From assembly GCF_034427455.1 (NCBI RefSeq), contig NZ_JAXQNN010000002.1, forward strand, positions 124,001-188,000: a stretch of 64,000 bases of DNA. The letters run 5' to 3'. Of the stretch, positions 14,914 through 24,643 are shown piece after piece. A program made the translations under genes and the position numbers. The first letter of the stretch is position 1, and each line of letters begins with the position of its first letter. Below the pieces are notes generated by a model. That model saw nothing but the letters and a program-made list of their open reading frames with translations, did no database searches and was not told where the DNA came from. This DNA is from Jeotgalibacillus haloalkalitolerans. Its GTDB lineage: Bacteria; Bacillota; Bacilli; Bacillales; Jeotgalibacillaceae.

Positions 14914-15038
14914 TGAGTGTAGCGGAGCGTAAGGCGGCGACTCCGGGACGATTAGTTGGAAGCTGAGACCCCGCAGGCGCAGCCGAGGAGGCTCAGCAAC
15001 AACCGTCCGGAAAGCGTCCGCCTGAAGTGAAGTGGAAC
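14914..15038. repeat. Structured intergenic repeat of the Bacillaceae REP-like type
   Basis: This G+C-rich, roughly 125-nt block stands in an A+T-rich gap. It folds on itself: GGCGG (14933-14937) pairs with CCGCC (15018-15022), CCGGGACG (14943-14950) with CGTCCGG (15004-15010), and GCTGAG (14962-14967) with CTCAGC (14991-14996). Segments such as GAGACCCCGCAGG, GAGGAGGCTCA and GGAAAGCGTCCGCC are familiar to me from a multicopy intergenic element of Bacillaceae and Planococcaceae. Its mobility and function are unknown, and only one copy is in the window. Confidence 0.75.
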
Positions 15039-15050
15039 GATTAGAATTAG

Positions 15051-15085
15051 AGAACCTGAGACTGATTTGTCCCAGGTTCTTTTTT
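15051..15085 (+). terminator. Terminator after recG/repeat element
   Basis: AGAACCTG-A-GAC (15051-15062) pairs with GTC-C-CAGGTTCT (15069-15080), with one mismatch and a 6-nt loop, followed by six Ts. It ends transcription that passes through recG and the repeat. Confidence 0.85.
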
Positions 15086-15126
15086 ATAGATAAATTAAAT
15101 CCTTAACACCGTCTCTCCAATATTCT

Positions 15127-15155
15127 TTGCAAAAAGGACTATTTATTTATATACT
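15127..15155 (+). promoter_or_regulatory. Promoter of the fapR-plsX-fabD-fabG operon
   Basis: TTGCAA (15127-15132), a 17-bp spacer and TATACT (15150-15155) form a good sigma-A promoter. The predicted start lies in the FapR-like operator immediately downstream. Confidence 0.75.
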
Positions 15156-15159
15156 ACTA

Positions 15160-15176
15160 TTAGTACCAAGTGTTAG
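15160..15176. promoter_or_regulatory. FapR operator candidate
   Basis: TTAGTACC at 15160-15167 is identical to the conserved left half of FapR operators. The right half (TGTTAG) departs from the expected TACTAA only by transitions. Overlap with the transcription start suits repression relieved by malonyl-CoA, which is the known mode of FapR autoregulation. Confidence 0.65.
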
Positions 15177-15193
15177 TATCGGACGGTGAGGAA

Positions 15194-15766
15194 ATGAAAC
15201 GCACAAAAAAAGAGCGTCAGGCGGAACTGACGAATAAAATCGAGGAAACACCATTTGTAACGGATGATGAGCTTGCCAGGTTTTTTGATGTCAGCGTTCA
15301 GACGATCCGGCTCGACCGTATGGAATTGTCAATTCCGGAACTGAGAGAGCGTATCAAGCATGTAGCTGAACAGACCTTTGAAGATGAAGTAAGGTCATTA
15401 CCGATTGATGAAGTAATCGGGGAAATTATTGACGTGGAGCTTGATGATCACGCCATCTCTATTTTGGATGTGCAAAAAGAGCATGTCTTCCAGAGAAACA
15501 ATATTGCAAGGGGACACCACCTGTTTGCGCAGGCAAACTCACTTGCTGTTGCCCTGATCAATGACGACCTTGCACTGACTGCTAAGGCGTCCATTGAATT
15601 TTGCAAGCCTGTACGTTCCGGTGAACGGGTAATTTCAAAAGCAAAAGCCATCAGGAATGATGGACGCAGAACAATTGTTGAGGTGAAGTCCTCAGTCGGC
15701 AAGGAAATTGTATTCAAAGGTGAATTTGAGATGTACCGTTCATCTGCTGAAAAGGAGGAAGATTAA
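15194..15766 (+). CDS. fapR: Fatty-acid biosynthesis transcriptional repressor FapR
   Basis: FapR represses the fap regulon and is released by malonyl-CoA. From the ATG at 15194 it is 190 residues, starting MKRTKKERQ like B. subtilis FapR. It has an N-terminal DeoR-like helix-turn-helix (residues 20-50, [20 protein letters not shown]), a linker helix, and a hotdog-fold effector domain with [18 protein letters not shown]. In-frame codons back to 15170 are less likely, since GGTGAGG lies just before 15194. plsX begins 1 nt after its stop. The operator at 15160-15176 implies autoregulation. Confidence 0.97.
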   Translation: MKRTKKERQAELTNKIEETPFVTDDELARFFDVSVQTIRLDRMELSIPELRERIKHVAEQTFEDEVRSLPIDEVIGEIIDVELDDHAISILDVQKEHVFQRNNIARGHHLFAQANSLAVALINDDLALTAKASIEFCKPVRSGERVISKAKAIRNDGRRTIVEVKSSVGKEIVFKGEFEMYRSSAEKEED

Positions 15767-15767
15767 A

Positions 15768-16748
15768 TTGATTATTGCAGTAGACGCTATGGGCGGGGAT
15801 CACGCTCCCGGAGAAATTGTAAAGGGGGTTGTTAAGGCTGCAGCCGGAAATTCGTCTTTAACCATCAGGCTTTATGGAGATGAAAAACAAATTCAGCCTT
15901 TATTGGGTAATGAAAAAAATATTGAAGTCATACATACAGATGAAGTCATACTCTCAACGGATGAACCTGTCAGAGCGGTCAGAAGAAAGAAAAATGCTTC
16001 AATGGTCCTGATGGCGCAGGCTGTAAAGGATAAAGAAGCAGATGCCTGTGTATCAGCGGGTAACACCGGTGCATTAATGGCTGCCGGGCTCTTCGTCGTA
16101 GGAAGAATAAAAGGGATCGACCGTCCTGCGCTCTCACCTACACTCCCTACAATCGACGGTCAGGGTTTTGTTATGCTGGATCTCGGAGCAAATGCAGATG
16201 CGAAGCCTGAACATATTCTTCAATATGCAATTATGGGCAGTATTTACGCTGAACAGGTCAGGGGAATTAAAAACCCGACAGTCGGTCTGCTGAATATCGG
16301 TACTGAAGAAGGTAAAGGTAATGACCTGACGAAACAGGCATACGCACTGCTTCAGGAATCAGGCCTGAATTTTGTCGGGAATGTGGAATCACGTGATCTG
16401 CTGAACGGTGTAAGTGACGTTGTTGTTACAGACGGCTTTACTGGGAATATGGTGTTAAAAACGATTGAAGGGACTGCGCAGGCACTCTTTGGCATGCTGA
16501 AGGAGACATTTACATCATCAGTCAAAACCAAGCTTGCAGCAGGCCTTGTTAAAAATGATTTAAGACAGTTAAAAGGGAAGCTTGATTATACTGAATACGG
16601 CGGTGCAGGGTTGTTCGGATTGAATGCGCCTGTCATAAAAGCGCATGGTTCTTCCAATGCAACAGCTGTATATAATGCAATCAAGCAGGCCCATACAATG
16701 GCTGAAAATGATGTAAGCGGAAAGATATCCGCATCATTAAATCAATAA
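15768..16748 (+). CDS. plsX: Phosphate acyltransferase PlsX
   Basis: PlsX makes acyl-phosphate from acyl-ACP for glycerol-3-phosphate acylation by PlsY. The TTG at 15768, 8 nt after AAAGGAGGA, gives 326 residues starting with the conserved [11 protein letters not shown]. Other family motifs are [40 protein letters not shown] and [16 protein letters not shown]-like sequence near the end. Frames extending back to 15708 would overlap fapR and lack a ribosome site. The gene is embedded in the FapR operon as in B. subtilis. Confidence 0.97.
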   Translation: MIIAVDAMGGDHAPGEIVKGVVKAAAGNSSLTIRLYGDEKQIQPLLGNEKNIEVIHTDEVILSTDEPVRAVRRKKNASMVLMAQAVKDKEADACVSAGNTGALMAAGLFVVGRIKGIDRPALSPTLPTIDGQGFVMLDLGANADAKPEHILQYAIMGSIYAEQVRGIKNPTVGLLNIGTEEGKGNDLTKQAYALLQESGLNFVGNVESRDLLNGVSDVVVTDGFTGNMVLKTIEGTAQALFGMLKETFTSSVKTKLAAGLVKNDLRQLKGKLDYTEYGGAGLFGLNAPVIKAHGSSNATAVYNAIKQAHTMAENDVSGKISASLNQ

Positions 16749-16763
16749 AGAGAGGTTTTTCTG

Positions 16764-17705
16764 ATGGCGAAAATTGCAGTATTATTTCCGGGCCAGGGCG
16801 CCCAGACAGTTGGAATGGGGAATGAAATCGCGCAAAGCTATGATGCGGCGGGAGAGATTTTTAATCAGGCTTCAGCTATCCTTGGTGAAGAATTTGTCAC
16901 ACTGATGAAGGAAGGTCCCCAGGAAGATTTAACAAAAACAACAAATGCGCAGCCTGCTCTTTTGACTGCGAGCATTGCGATCTTAAATGTATTGAAGGAA
17001 AAAGGCATTCATATGGATTATGTCGCCGGGCACAGCTTAGGTGAATATTCCGCACTTGTTGCAGCGGATGCTGTATCTTTTCAGGACGCATTGAAGACTG
17101 TAAGAAAACGCGGTGAATTAATGGAAGAAGCTGTACCAAATGGAGCAGGCGGCATGGCGGCCGTGCTTGGGATGGACCGTGATGCACTGAAATCGGTAAC
17201 GGATGAAGTAACAGGAAATGGTGAGGCTGTTCAGCTGGCTAATCTGAACTGTCCCGGGCAAATCGTTATTTCAGGCACTGCAAAAGGTGTTGAGCAGGCA
17301 TCGGCACTTGCAAAAGAGCGCGGCGCTAAAAGGTGCCTTCCGTTAAATGTAAGCGGACCTTTCCATTCTTCGTTAATGAAACCTGCTGCTGCAAAGTTTG
17401 AAGGTGAACTGCAAAACATCACAATTTCAGATGCTTCAGTTCCTGTTATCGCAAATGTTACAGCTGATGCAGTATTTGAAGCGGATAAAATCCAAAAGCT
17501 TTTAGTGACACAGCTTTATTCACCTGTTCTATGGGAAGATACAGTTGAAAAGCTGATTGATCTTGGTGTAGATACATTTATTGAAGCGGGTCCGGGAAAA
17601 GTATTATCCGGTCTTGTGAAAAAAATAAATCGCAGAGCGACAGTGTATCCGGTGTATGATCAGGAAACACTTGAACTGGCACTGCAGAAGCTTGGAGGAG
17701 AATAA
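16764..17705 (+). CDS. fabD: Malonyl-CoA:ACP transacylase
   Basis: FabD transfers the malonyl group from CoA to acyl carrier protein. Its 313 residues include FPGQGAQ (8-14), the nucleophile Ser91 in [10 protein letters not shown] and the catalytic His in GPFHSSLM near residue 200. The C-terminal [12 protein letters not shown] is also typical. It follows plsX by 15 nt with an AGAGAGG site and precedes fabG by 1 nt, so fapR-plsX-fabD-fabG are co-transcribed. Confidence 0.97.
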   Translation: MAKIAVLFPGQGAQTVGMGNEIAQSYDAAGEIFNQASAILGEEFVTLMKEGPQEDLTKTTNAQPALLTASIAILNVLKEKGIHMDYVAGHSLGEYSALVAADAVSFQDALKTVRKRGELMEEAVPNGAGGMAAVLGMDRDALKSVTDEVTGNGEAVQLANLNCPGQIVISGTAKGVEQASALAKERGAKRCLPLNVSGPFHSSLMKPAAAKFEGELQNITISDASVPVIANVTADAVFEADKIQKLLVTQLYSPVLWEDTVEKLIDLGVDTFIEAGPGKVLSGLVKKINRRATVYPVYDQETLELALQKLGGE

Positions 17706-17706
17706 C

Positions 17707-18450
17707 ATGAAATTAGAAGGCAAAACAGCCGTCGTAACAGGTGCTTCACGGGGGATTGGCCGCTCGATTGCGATTGAGCTCGCTAAAAACGGAGCAAATG
17801 TAGTCGTGAACTATAGCGGCAGTGAAGAAAAAGCAAAGGAAACAGCTAAAGAGGTTGAAGCGGCCGGAACGAAGGCGCTTGTATTTAAAGCAGATGTATC
17901 AAACGCTGATGATGTTCAGGCGATGCTGAAAGAGACTGTCAGCACATTCGGCAGTATTGATATTCTGGTGAACAATGCAGGGATTACAAAAGATAACCTG
18001 CTGATGAGAATGAAGGAAGAAGACTGGGATCAGGTGATGGATATTAACCTGAAAAGTGTTTTCCTGACAACAAAAGCAGCTGCACGTCCGATGATGAAGC
18101 AGCGTAAAGGGAAAATTATCAATGTGTCATCTATTGTCGGTGTGATGGGTAACGCAGGACAGGCAAATTATGTTGCTTCGAAAGCGGGCGTGATTGGTCT
18201 TACAAAGACATCTGCTAAAGAGCTTGCTGCAAGAGGGATTAACGTGAATGCTGTTGCACCTGGTTTTATTGAAACAGATATGACCGGTGAACTTGCTGAA
18301 GATGTCCAGGCATCAATGAAACAGATGATCCCGCTTGACCGTTTTGGCAAGCCTGAGGATATCGCAAAAGCAGTTGTCTTTTTAGCATCAGAAGATTCGG
18401 ATTATATTACAGGCCAGACGATTCATATAGATGGTGGAATGGTGATGTAA
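17707..18450 (+). CDS. fabG: 3-oxoacyl-[ACP] reductase
   Basis: This NADPH-dependent short-chain dehydrogenase reduces 3-oxoacyl-ACP. From the ATG at 17707, behind GGAGGAG, it is 247 residues. The TGASRGIG nucleotide motif (11-18), NNAG (89-92) and the Ser142-Tyr155-Lys159 active site are all present. The conserved C-terminal [15 protein letters not shown] is the tetramer-forming tail. The upstream extension to 17656 would lie inside fabD and is not conserved. Confidence 0.97.
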   Translation: MKLEGKTAVVTGASRGIGRSIAIELAKNGANVVVNYSGSEEKAKETAKEVEAAGTKALVFKADVSNADDVQAMLKETVSTFGSIDILVNNAGITKDNLLMRMKEEDWDQVMDINLKSVFLTTKAAARPMMKQRKGKIINVSSIVGVMGNAGQANYVASKAGVIGLTKTSAKELAARGINVNAVAPGFIETDMTGELAEDVQASMKQMIPLDRFGKPEDIAKAVVFLASEDSDYITGQTIHIDGGMVM

Positions 18451-18458
18451 AAAGCCTG

Positions 18459-18487
18459 TTTTAATCAGCGCTGTTTTACACTATAAT
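18459..18487 (+). promoter_or_regulatory. Possible promoter before acpP
   Basis: TATAAT (18482-18487) is preceded at 17 bp by a poor -35, TTTTAA (18459-18464). It could supply the high acyl carrier protein expression needed beyond read-through from fabG. Confidence 0.4.
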
Positions 18488-18509
18488 ACTTGAAGGGAGG
18501 TGAACGAAC

Positions 18510-18743
18510 ATGGCAGAAGTATTAGACCGCGTAACGAAAATCATCGTTGACCGTTTAGGTGTGGATGAATCTGAAGTTAAGCTTGAAGCTTCTTTCAAGG
18601 AAGATCTTGGTGCTGATTCTCTTGATGTAGTAGAATTAGTAATGGAGCTTGAAGATGAATTTGATATGGAAATTTCTGATGAAGATGCAGAAAAGATTGG
18701 TACCGTTGGAGACGCAGTGAGTTACATAGAAAGCAAAATGTAA
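18510..18743 (+). CDS. acpP: Acyl carrier protein
   Basis: ACP is a 77-residue acidic four-helix protein that carries growing acyl chains on phosphopantetheine. The attachment Ser37 is in the [18 protein letters not shown] motif. GGGAGGTGA precedes the start. Conserved order places it between fabG and rnc. A strong terminator follows, matching the usual high-level separate expression of ACP. Confidence 0.98.
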   Translation: MAEVLDRVTKIIVDRLGVDESEVKLEASFKEDLGADSLDVVELVMELEDEFDMEISDEDAEKIGTVGDAVSYIESKM

Positions 18744-18768
18744 TCAGCCGGGACGAACCATTCTACAC

Positions 18769-18799
18769 GCTTGGCATGATTCCTTCATGCCAAGCTTTT
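18769..18799 (+). terminator. Terminator after acpP
   Basis: An 11-bp perfect stem (18769-18779 with 18785-18795) with a 5-nt loop is followed by TTTT. Confidence 0.9.
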
Positions 18800-18900
18800 G
18801 TATTTAAAATGGTGTTCATAAGGACTGCGGCAAAAAACGTACAGCAGGATCATGTTGAAATGAAAATGAAAATGAATATGAATGGCAAGGTGAAGTCGGA

Positions 18901-19647
18901 GTGGGTAAATATAAAAGAGAGCAATACTCAAGAGGATTAGAACAAAAGTTCAAAGAATTTCAAGAGAAACATCAAATCCAGTTTCAGAATCAGAAATTAA
19001 TCATGACGGCATTTACTCATTCATCATATGTGAATGAACACCGTAAAAAGCCTTATGAGGATAATGAAAGACTGGAGTTTCTGGGTGATGCTGTACTTGA
19101 ATTATCAGTTTCTCATTATCTGTTTAACAAATATCCTTCTATGAGTGAAGGGGAGATGACGAAATTACGGGCGGCCATCGTATGCGAACCTTCATTGGTC
19201 ATTTTTGCGAACGAAATGGACTTTGGTAATTTAATTCTGCTTGGTAAAGGGGAAGAACAGACAGGCGGCAGAATGCGACCAGCATTACTTGCTGACGTGT
19301 TTGAAGCATTTATTGGTGCGTTATATCTTGATCAGGGAATGGAGCCAGTGAGGCAGATCCTTGAAAAAGTTGTATTCCCTAAAGTAGATACCGGTGCTTT
19401 TTCGCATGTGATGGATTATAAGAGTCAGCTTCAGGAGTTTATTCAGCGTAATCATTCAGGTACGCTTCAATATGAAATATTAAAAGAAAAAGGACCTGCC
19501 CATAACCGTGAATTCGTCTCAAGAGTAAAGCTTGGAGATGAAGAACTTGGTACAGGAACCGGGCGCTCTAAAAAAGAGGCAGAACAGCATGCGGCCGAGC
19601 AGGCGCTTGTATATTTAAAAAAGTCAGGAAGCCGGGAGAATAAATAA
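18901..19647 (+). CDS. rnc: Ribonuclease III
   Basis: RNase III cleaves double-stranded RNA in rRNA processing and RNA turnover. The 248 residues start at GTG 18901. The signature [14 protein letters not shown] (about 55-68) holds acidic catalytic residues, with the second acidic cluster in [16 protein letters not shown] near 130. A C-terminal dsRNA-binding domain (about 165-240) ends [28 protein letters not shown] precedes the start. The last base of its stop overlaps the smc start. A short upstream frame beginning in an ATGAAA/ATGAAT repeat (18860-18883) overlaps this start. Confidence 0.97.
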   Translation: MGKYKREQYSRGLEQKFKEFQEKHQIQFQNQKLIMTAFTHSSYVNEHRKKPYEDNERLEFLGDAVLELSVSHYLFNKYPSMSEGEMTKLRAAIVCEPSLVIFANEMDFGNLILLGKGEEQTGGRMRPALLADVFEAFIGALYLDQGMEPVRQILEKVVFPKVDTGAFSHVMDYKSQLQEFIQRNHSGTLQYEILKEKGPAHNREFVSRVKLGDEELGTGTGRSKKEAEQHAAEQALVYLKKSGSRENK

Positions 19648-22600
19648 TGTATGTAAAACAGCTTGAAGTGCTCGGCTTTAAATCTTTTGCCGAGAAAGTA
19701 CAGATCGACTTTGTGCCAGGTGTTACAGCTGTTGTTGGACCTAACGGCAGTGGAAAAAGTAATATTACTGAGGCAATCAGATGGGTACTTGGAGAACAAT
19801 CTGCCAAATCATTGCGCGGCGGGAAAATGGAAGATGTCATTTTCTCAGGAAGTGATTCGAGAAAACAGCTGAATTTTGCTGAAGTATCACTTGTACTTGA
19901 TAACACGGATGGAGCACTGCCGCTTGATTATGCAGAGGTAAGCGTTACACGCCGTGTTTTCCGTACAGGTGACAGTGAGTATTTATTAAATGGTTCTGCC
20001 TGCAGATTAAAAGATATTACAGAGCTCTTCATTGACTCAGGATTAGGAAAAGAAGCTTTTTCAATCATTGGACAGGGCAGAGTGGATCAGATTCTGAACA
20101 GTAAACCTGAAGAGAGAAGAGTCATTTTAGAAGAAGCAGCAGGCGTATTAAAATATAAAGGCCGGAGAAAAAAAGCCGACCAGCGTCTTGATGAAACGCA
20201 GGACAACCTGTACCGTGTGCAGGATATTCTTCATGAATTAAGTGCCCAGGTAGAGCCTCTGAAACAGCAGGCTTCTTTGGCGCGGGAATATCTGGCTTAT
20301 AAAGATGATCTTAAAAAGACTGAATCCGGGCTGCTCGCTTATGAAGCGGAAGAGATGACAGCTGAGTGGGAATCCAAGGAAGCTGAACTGATCAGAGTCA
20401 AAGAACACGAACAAAAGCTCAGGCTGAAACTCGATGAGGACGATGAAGCACTGAATGCAAAGCAGAAAGAACGTTCAGTCTGCGAAAAAAGCATTGAAGA
20501 GCTTCAATCCACTCTGCTGACTGTTACAAAAGAAGCAGAGCAGCTGGAGGGCCGTCGCCAGGTATTAATTGAAAGACAGAAAAATGCTGATCAGAATGAA
20601 GATCAGTTAAAACAGAAAGTTAAAGATTTAAATGATCAGCTCATCAAAGTGACAGAAAGAATCACTCAAAAAGAGCAGGTTGCTGAAGAAGTTAAAAAAG
20701 ACATTGCCCAAATTAAAAAACAGATCGCTGAAACAGACAGCGTTCTTGGCACATCAATAGATCAAATTGAACAGGACCTTGAAAGGGCAAAAAACGATTA
20801 CTTTGAAACGCTGAATAACAAAACAACCATTCAAAATGAATTAAATTATCTGAATCAGCAGCGTGACCAGGAGCATAAAAGAGCTGAAAAGCTGACCGGG
20901 ACTAATGCGCGCTACATTGAAGAGCGTGAAAAATGGAATGAGAAGCATGAAAAGCTGAACGCTAAAGCTGAAGAAATAACGGATGAACTGACTGCAACTG
21001 CGGCGGATTATAAAACTGCTGTGAAAAAAAGAGATGACATCAGAGCGGAACTGGCTGATTTAGAAAAGAATCTTTATAAAGCTTATCAGTTTGTCAGTGA
21101 GGCGAAGTCCCGAAAATCCATGCTGGAATCGATGGAAGAAGAGTTTTCAGGCTTTTATCAGGGAGTTAAAGAAGTACTTAAAAACCGTGGCGGCAAATTA
21201 AAAGGGATTGAAGGTGCTGTCGCTGAGCTGATTGATGTCCCTAAAGAATATGAAACGGCAGTTGAAACAGCACTGGGTGCTTCCATGCAAAGTATTGTTA
21301 CAGGAAATGAAGCGGATGCCAGGCAGGCAATTCAATTCCTGAAGCAAAGTCGTGCAGGACGTGCGACCTTCCTTCCGATGTCGGTTATAAAATCAAGAAC
21401 TTTACCGGAATCTCTGATTACAAGAGCGTCAGAGCATGATGATTTTATCAGTGCTGCTTCTGATCTTGTAGCGTTTGACAGCAAGTATAAGCAGGTGATT
21501 GAAAATCTGCTGGGTCACGTAGTAGTTGTTAAATCTTTAAAGGGTGCAAATGAACTTGCGAAAATACTGCAGTACAGATACCGCATTGTCACACTTGAGG
21601 GAGATATCGTTAATCCGGGAGGTTCAATGAGCGGTGGCTCTCAGGCTAAAAAGACTTCTTCGATCTTCTCGAGGAAAAACGAACTGGATCAGCTGAGCAG
21701 TCAGATTCCAAATTACGAAGAAACTGCTGTGAAGCTCGAGCAGAAAGTCCAAAGTCTGAAAAATCAGGCTGCTGAATTTGAGCACGAGATGGATACTCAC
21801 CGGATGAAAGGTGAGCAGCTAAGGGTGAAGGAAGCAGAGCTGAAAGCAGATCTCCGTGAAGTGGAAACTGCGATCAGACAGGCTGATGAGCAATTGAAGC
21901 TGTATGACCTCGAAATGGCTGAATTCACTCATTCAAAGGGTTCATTTGAGGATAAAGCAGTTGAACTGCAGAGGCATGCCGCAGAAGCGGAAATGCAGCT
22001 TGCTGAGCTGGATCAGATGATTAAAAACCTGACGAAGCAAAGAGAAACACAGCAGTCTTCAAAGGATGAAATGGTTGAGGTGAAATCCGGTCTTCAGGCG
22101 AGACTGGCTGTTGCAGAAGAGAAAGCCTCTCAAATTAGACGTGAGTTGAGAGAATCTGAACTGCTGAAAACAGAAATAAACGAAAAATATGAACGGTCCA
22201 AGGAAGATCTGAAATGGCTGACTGAAGAGATGTCATCAGGAGAAGGACAGGCAGATCAGCTTCACAGTCAGATCCAGACGAAGCAGGATGAAAGCCTGGC
22301 GCTATCTAAAAAGCTCAATGACATTAAGCAGCAGCGTGAAGCACTTGAAATAGAACTTCAGGAACTGACAGCCTCCTATAAAGAATCAAGCAGAATCCAT
22401 CATGGTCTGCTTGAACAGATCAATGAATTAAAACTGAGTGCCGGAAAGCTGTCATCTGATATAGATTACAGATTAAATAAGCTGCAGGAAGAATATGAAT
22501 TATCCTTCCACGCCGCAAAAGAAGAGTACCCTCTACAAATGGAACCGGCTGATGCCAGATCAAAAGTGAAGCTGATCAAGCTGTCAATTTCAGAGCTTGG

Positions 22601-23207
22601 CCACGTCAATATTGGCGCAATCGAAGAATATGACCGTGTGTCCGAACGATATGAGTTTCTGCTCGACCAGCAGAACGACCTTCAGGAAGCAAAAGAGAAT
22701 TTGCTTTCTGTGATTGAGGAAATGGATGCAGAGATGTCGAGAAGATTCAGTGATACGTTCCATCAGGTGAAGGAGCACTTTTCAAGTGTCTTTCAGAAGC
22801 TCTTTGGCGGAGGACATGCTGAACTGAAGCTGACAAACCCGGATGATATGTTGTCAACAGGTATTGATATTGTAGCGCAGCCTCCTGGCAAAAAGCTCCA
22901 GAACTTAAGTCTGTTATCAGGAGGAGAGCGTGCCTTAACAGCGATTGCACTGCTGTTTTCAATTCTGCATGTACGGCCTGTGCCGTTTTGTATCCTTGAT
23001 GAAGTAGAGGCCGCACTTGATGAAGCAAATGTTCAGCGATTCAGCGATTACCTGCATCAGTTCAGTGAGCAGTCTCAATTTATCGTGATCACTCACCGTA
23101 AAGGAACAATGGAGGGTGCGGACGTATTATACGGTGTTACTATGCAGGAGTCAGGTGTATCCAAGCTTGTATCTGTTAAGCTTGAAGAGCAAATAAATAT
23201 GAATTAA
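19647..23207 (+). CDS. smc: Chromosome segregation ATPase SMC
   Basis: This 1186-residue condensin subunit forms the long coiled-coil ring with ScpA/ScpB (not in this window). The N-terminal head has Walker A GPNGSGKSN (31-39) and the Q-loop region GQGRVDQIL. Coiled coil runs from about 165 to 500, the hinge from about 505 to 650 with a GGSMSGGSQ turn, and return coiled coil to about 1030. The C-terminal head has the LSGGERALTAIALLF signature and Walker B FCILDEVEAALD. The order rnc-smc-ftsY is conserved in Bacillales. Confidence 0.98.
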   Translation: MYVKQLEVLGFKSFAEKVQIDFVPGVTAVVGPNGSGKSNITEAIRWVLGEQSAKSLRGGKMEDVIFSGSDSRKQLNFAEVSLVLDNTDGALPLDYAEVSVTRRVFRTGDSEYLLNGSACRLKDITELFIDSGLGKEAFSIIGQGRVDQILNSKPEERRVILEEAAGVLKYKGRRKKADQRLDETQDNLYRVQDILHELSAQVEPLKQQASLAREYLAYKDDLKKTESGLLAYEAEEMTAEWESKEAELIRVKEHEQKLRLKLDEDDEALNAKQKERSVCEKSIEELQSTLLTVTKEAEQLEGRRQVLIERQKNADQNEDQLKQKVKDLNDQLIKVTERITQKEQVAEEVKKDIAQIKKQIAETDSVLGTSIDQIEQDLERAKNDYFETLNNKTTIQNELNYLNQQRDQEHKRAEKLTGTNARYIEEREKWNEKHEKLNAKAEEITDELTATAADYKTAVKKRDDIRAELADLEKNLYKAYQFVSEAKSRKSMLESMEEEFSGFYQGVKEVLKNRGGKLKGIEGAVAELIDVPKEYETAVETALGASMQSIVTGNEADARQAIQFLKQSRAGRATFLPMSVIKSRTLPESLITRASEHDDFISAASDLVAFDSKYKQVIENLLGHVVVVKSLKGANELAKILQYRYRIVTLEGDIVNPGGSMSGGSQAKKTSSIFSRKNELDQLSSQIPNYEETAVKLEQKVQSLKNQAAEFEHEMDTHRMKGEQLRVKEAELKADLREVETAIRQADEQLKLYDLEMAEFTHSKGSFEDKAVELQRHAAEAEMQLAELDQMIKNLTKQRETQQSSKDEMVEVKSGLQARLAVAEEKASQIRRELRESELLKTEINEKYERSKEDLKWLTEEMSSGEGQADQLHSQIQTKQDESLALSKKLNDIKQQREALEIELQELTASYKESSRIHHGLLEQINELKLSAGKLSSDIDYRLNKLQEEYELSFHAAKEEYPLQMEPADARSKVKLIKLSISELGHVNIGAIEEYDRVSERYEFLLDQQNDLQEAKENLLSVIEEMDAEMSRRFSDTFHQVKEHFSSVFQKLFGGGHAELKLTNPDDMLSTGIDIVAQPPGKKLQNLSLLSGGERALTAIALLFSILHVRPVPFCILDEVEAALDEANVQRFSDYLHQFSEQSQFIVITHRKGTMEGADVLYGVTMQESGVSKLVSVKLEEQINMN

Positions 23208-23219
23208 AGGGGACAGGGC

Positions 23220-24224
23220 ATGAGTTTTTTTAAGAAACTGAAAGAAAAATTTACGACGCAGGATACTGCAACTGACAAATATAAAGATGGTTTATCGAAA
23301 ACACGAAACAGCTTTACTTCAAGACTGAATGACCTTGTTGCAAGTTACAGAACGGTAGATGAAGATTTCTTTGAAGAGCTTGAAGAAATTATGATTCAGG
23401 CAGATGTAGGCTTTGATACCGTGATGGAGCTTGTTGAGGAACTGAAGATGGAAGTGAAACGTCAAAATATTAAAGATACTGAAGGCATCCGCAGTGTGAT
23501 TTCACAAAAACTTGTTGAGATCTATTATGATGGTGAAGAGCCAGATGAGCTGCTGAATATGCAGGAGGATGAACTGACTGTCATCCTGTTTGTAGGGGTG
23601 AATGGTGTTGGTAAAACAACAACAATTGGGAAGCTTGCTCATCAATTCAAATCAGAAGATAAAAAAGTTGTGCTCGCAGCAGGGGACACTTTCCGTGCAG
23701 GCGCAATCGAGCAGCTTGAAGTCTGGGGAGACCGTGTTGGTGTTGACGTCATCAAGCACAGCGAAGGCTCTGATCCTGCAGCTGTTATGTATGATGCTGT
23801 TCATTCGGCACGTGCAAAGAAAGCTGATGTATTGATCTGTGATACAGCAGGGCGCCTTCAGAATAAAGTAAACTTGATGAAGGAGCTTGAAAAAGTCAAG
23901 CGCGTCATTGAACGTGAGATCCCAGGTGCGCCGCACGAAGTGCTTCTGGCGCTTGATGCAACGACAGGTCAAAATGCAATGACCCAGGCAAAGATTTTCA
24001 AGGAAGCAACAAATGTATCAGGTATCGTGTTAACCAAGCTTGATGGAACAGCGAAAGGCGGCATTGTGCTTGCGATTAAAAAAGAACTCGGTATTCCTGT
24101 AAAGTTTGTAGGTCTGGGTGAGAAAATGGATGACCTGCAGCCGTTCAACGCAGAAAAGTATGTATATGGCCTCTTCTCTGATCTCGTTGATAAAGAAGAA
24201 CTGATTGATGAAGAGGATGAGTGA
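23220..24224 (+). CDS. ftsY: Signal recognition particle receptor FtsY
   Basis: FtsY docks Ffh-ribosome complexes at the membrane. Its 334 residues start with a short amphipathic basic segment (MSFFKKLKEKF), characteristic of Gram-positive FtsY, which lacks the long acidic domain of E. coli. The NG GTPase domain shows GVNGVGKTT (126-134), DTAGR (208-212) and TKLDGTAKGG. It follows smc by 12 nt and precedes ylxM-ffh, its SRP partner, which has a separate strong promoter. Confidence 0.97.
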   Translation: MSFFKKLKEKFTTQDTATDKYKDGLSKTRNSFTSRLNDLVASYRTVDEDFFEELEEIMIQADVGFDTVMELVEELKMEVKRQNIKDTEGIRSVISQKLVEIYYDGEEPDELLNMQEDELTVILFVGVNGVGKTTTIGKLAHQFKSEDKKVVLAAGDTFRAGAIEQLEVWGDRVGVDVIKHSEGSDPAAVMYDAVHSARAKKADVLICDTAGRLQNKVNLMKELEKVKRVIEREIPGAPHEVLLALDATTGQNAMTQAKIFKEATNVSGIVLTKLDGTAKGGIVLAIKKELGIPVKFVGLGEKMDDLQPFNAEKYVYGLFSDLVDKEELIDEEDE

Positions 24225-24238
24225 AAGAGCTTTTCGGG

Positions 24239-24267
24239 TTGACACAAAGCACTTAAATCTGTATGAT
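24239..24267 (+). promoter_or_regulatory. Strong promoter for ylxM-ffh
   Basis: A perfect TTGACA (24239-24244), 17-bp spacer and TATGAT (24262-24267) lie 14 nt after the ftsY stop. It is the closest match to sigma-A consensus in the first half of the window. Confidence 0.85.
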
Positions 24268-24308
24268 TTCAGTGTAAAGGCTTTTCACTTAACAAAGGGG
24301 GATATGTG

Positions 24309-24629
24309 ATGCTCGAAAAAACAACTAGAGTAAACTTTCTCTATGATTTTTATCAGATGTTGTTGACGCCTAAACAGCGGAGCTACATGTCTCTATATTA
24401 TCTTGATGATTACTCACTCGGCGAAATTGCTGAAGAGTATGATGTCAGCCGCCAGGCGGTGTATGACAATATCAGAAGAACTGAAGCAATGCTTGAGGAG
24501 TATGAGTCTAAATTATTGTTATTTCAAAAGTTCCAGGAGCGGACAAAAGTGATAGAAGAGCTCAAAGCTGCAGCAAAAGAGCAGACGGAGCTGCTTTCTA
24601 TTATTGAAACGCTTGAGGAATTGGAATAG
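24309..24629 (+). CDS. ylxM: YlxM/p13 helix-turn-helix protein, SRP-associated
   Basis: This 106-residue protein has a sigma-70 region-4-like helix-turn-helix ([25 protein letters not shown], about residues 35-60). It is nearly identical in plan to B. subtilis YlxM, which is encoded directly before ffh in most Firmicutes. Homologues modulate SRP GTPase activity. ATG 24309 is preferred over GTG 24306 because AAAGGGG ends 8 nt before it. A strong promoter lies just upstream, and ffh begins 14 nt downstream. Confidence 0.92.
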   Translation: MLEKTTRVNFLYDFYQMLLTPKQRSYMSLYYLDDYSLGEIAEEYDVSRQAVYDNIRRTEAMLEEYESKLLLFQKFQERTKVIEELKAAAKEQTELLSIIETLEELE

Positions 24630-24643
24630 GAGGCTTTGCATTT

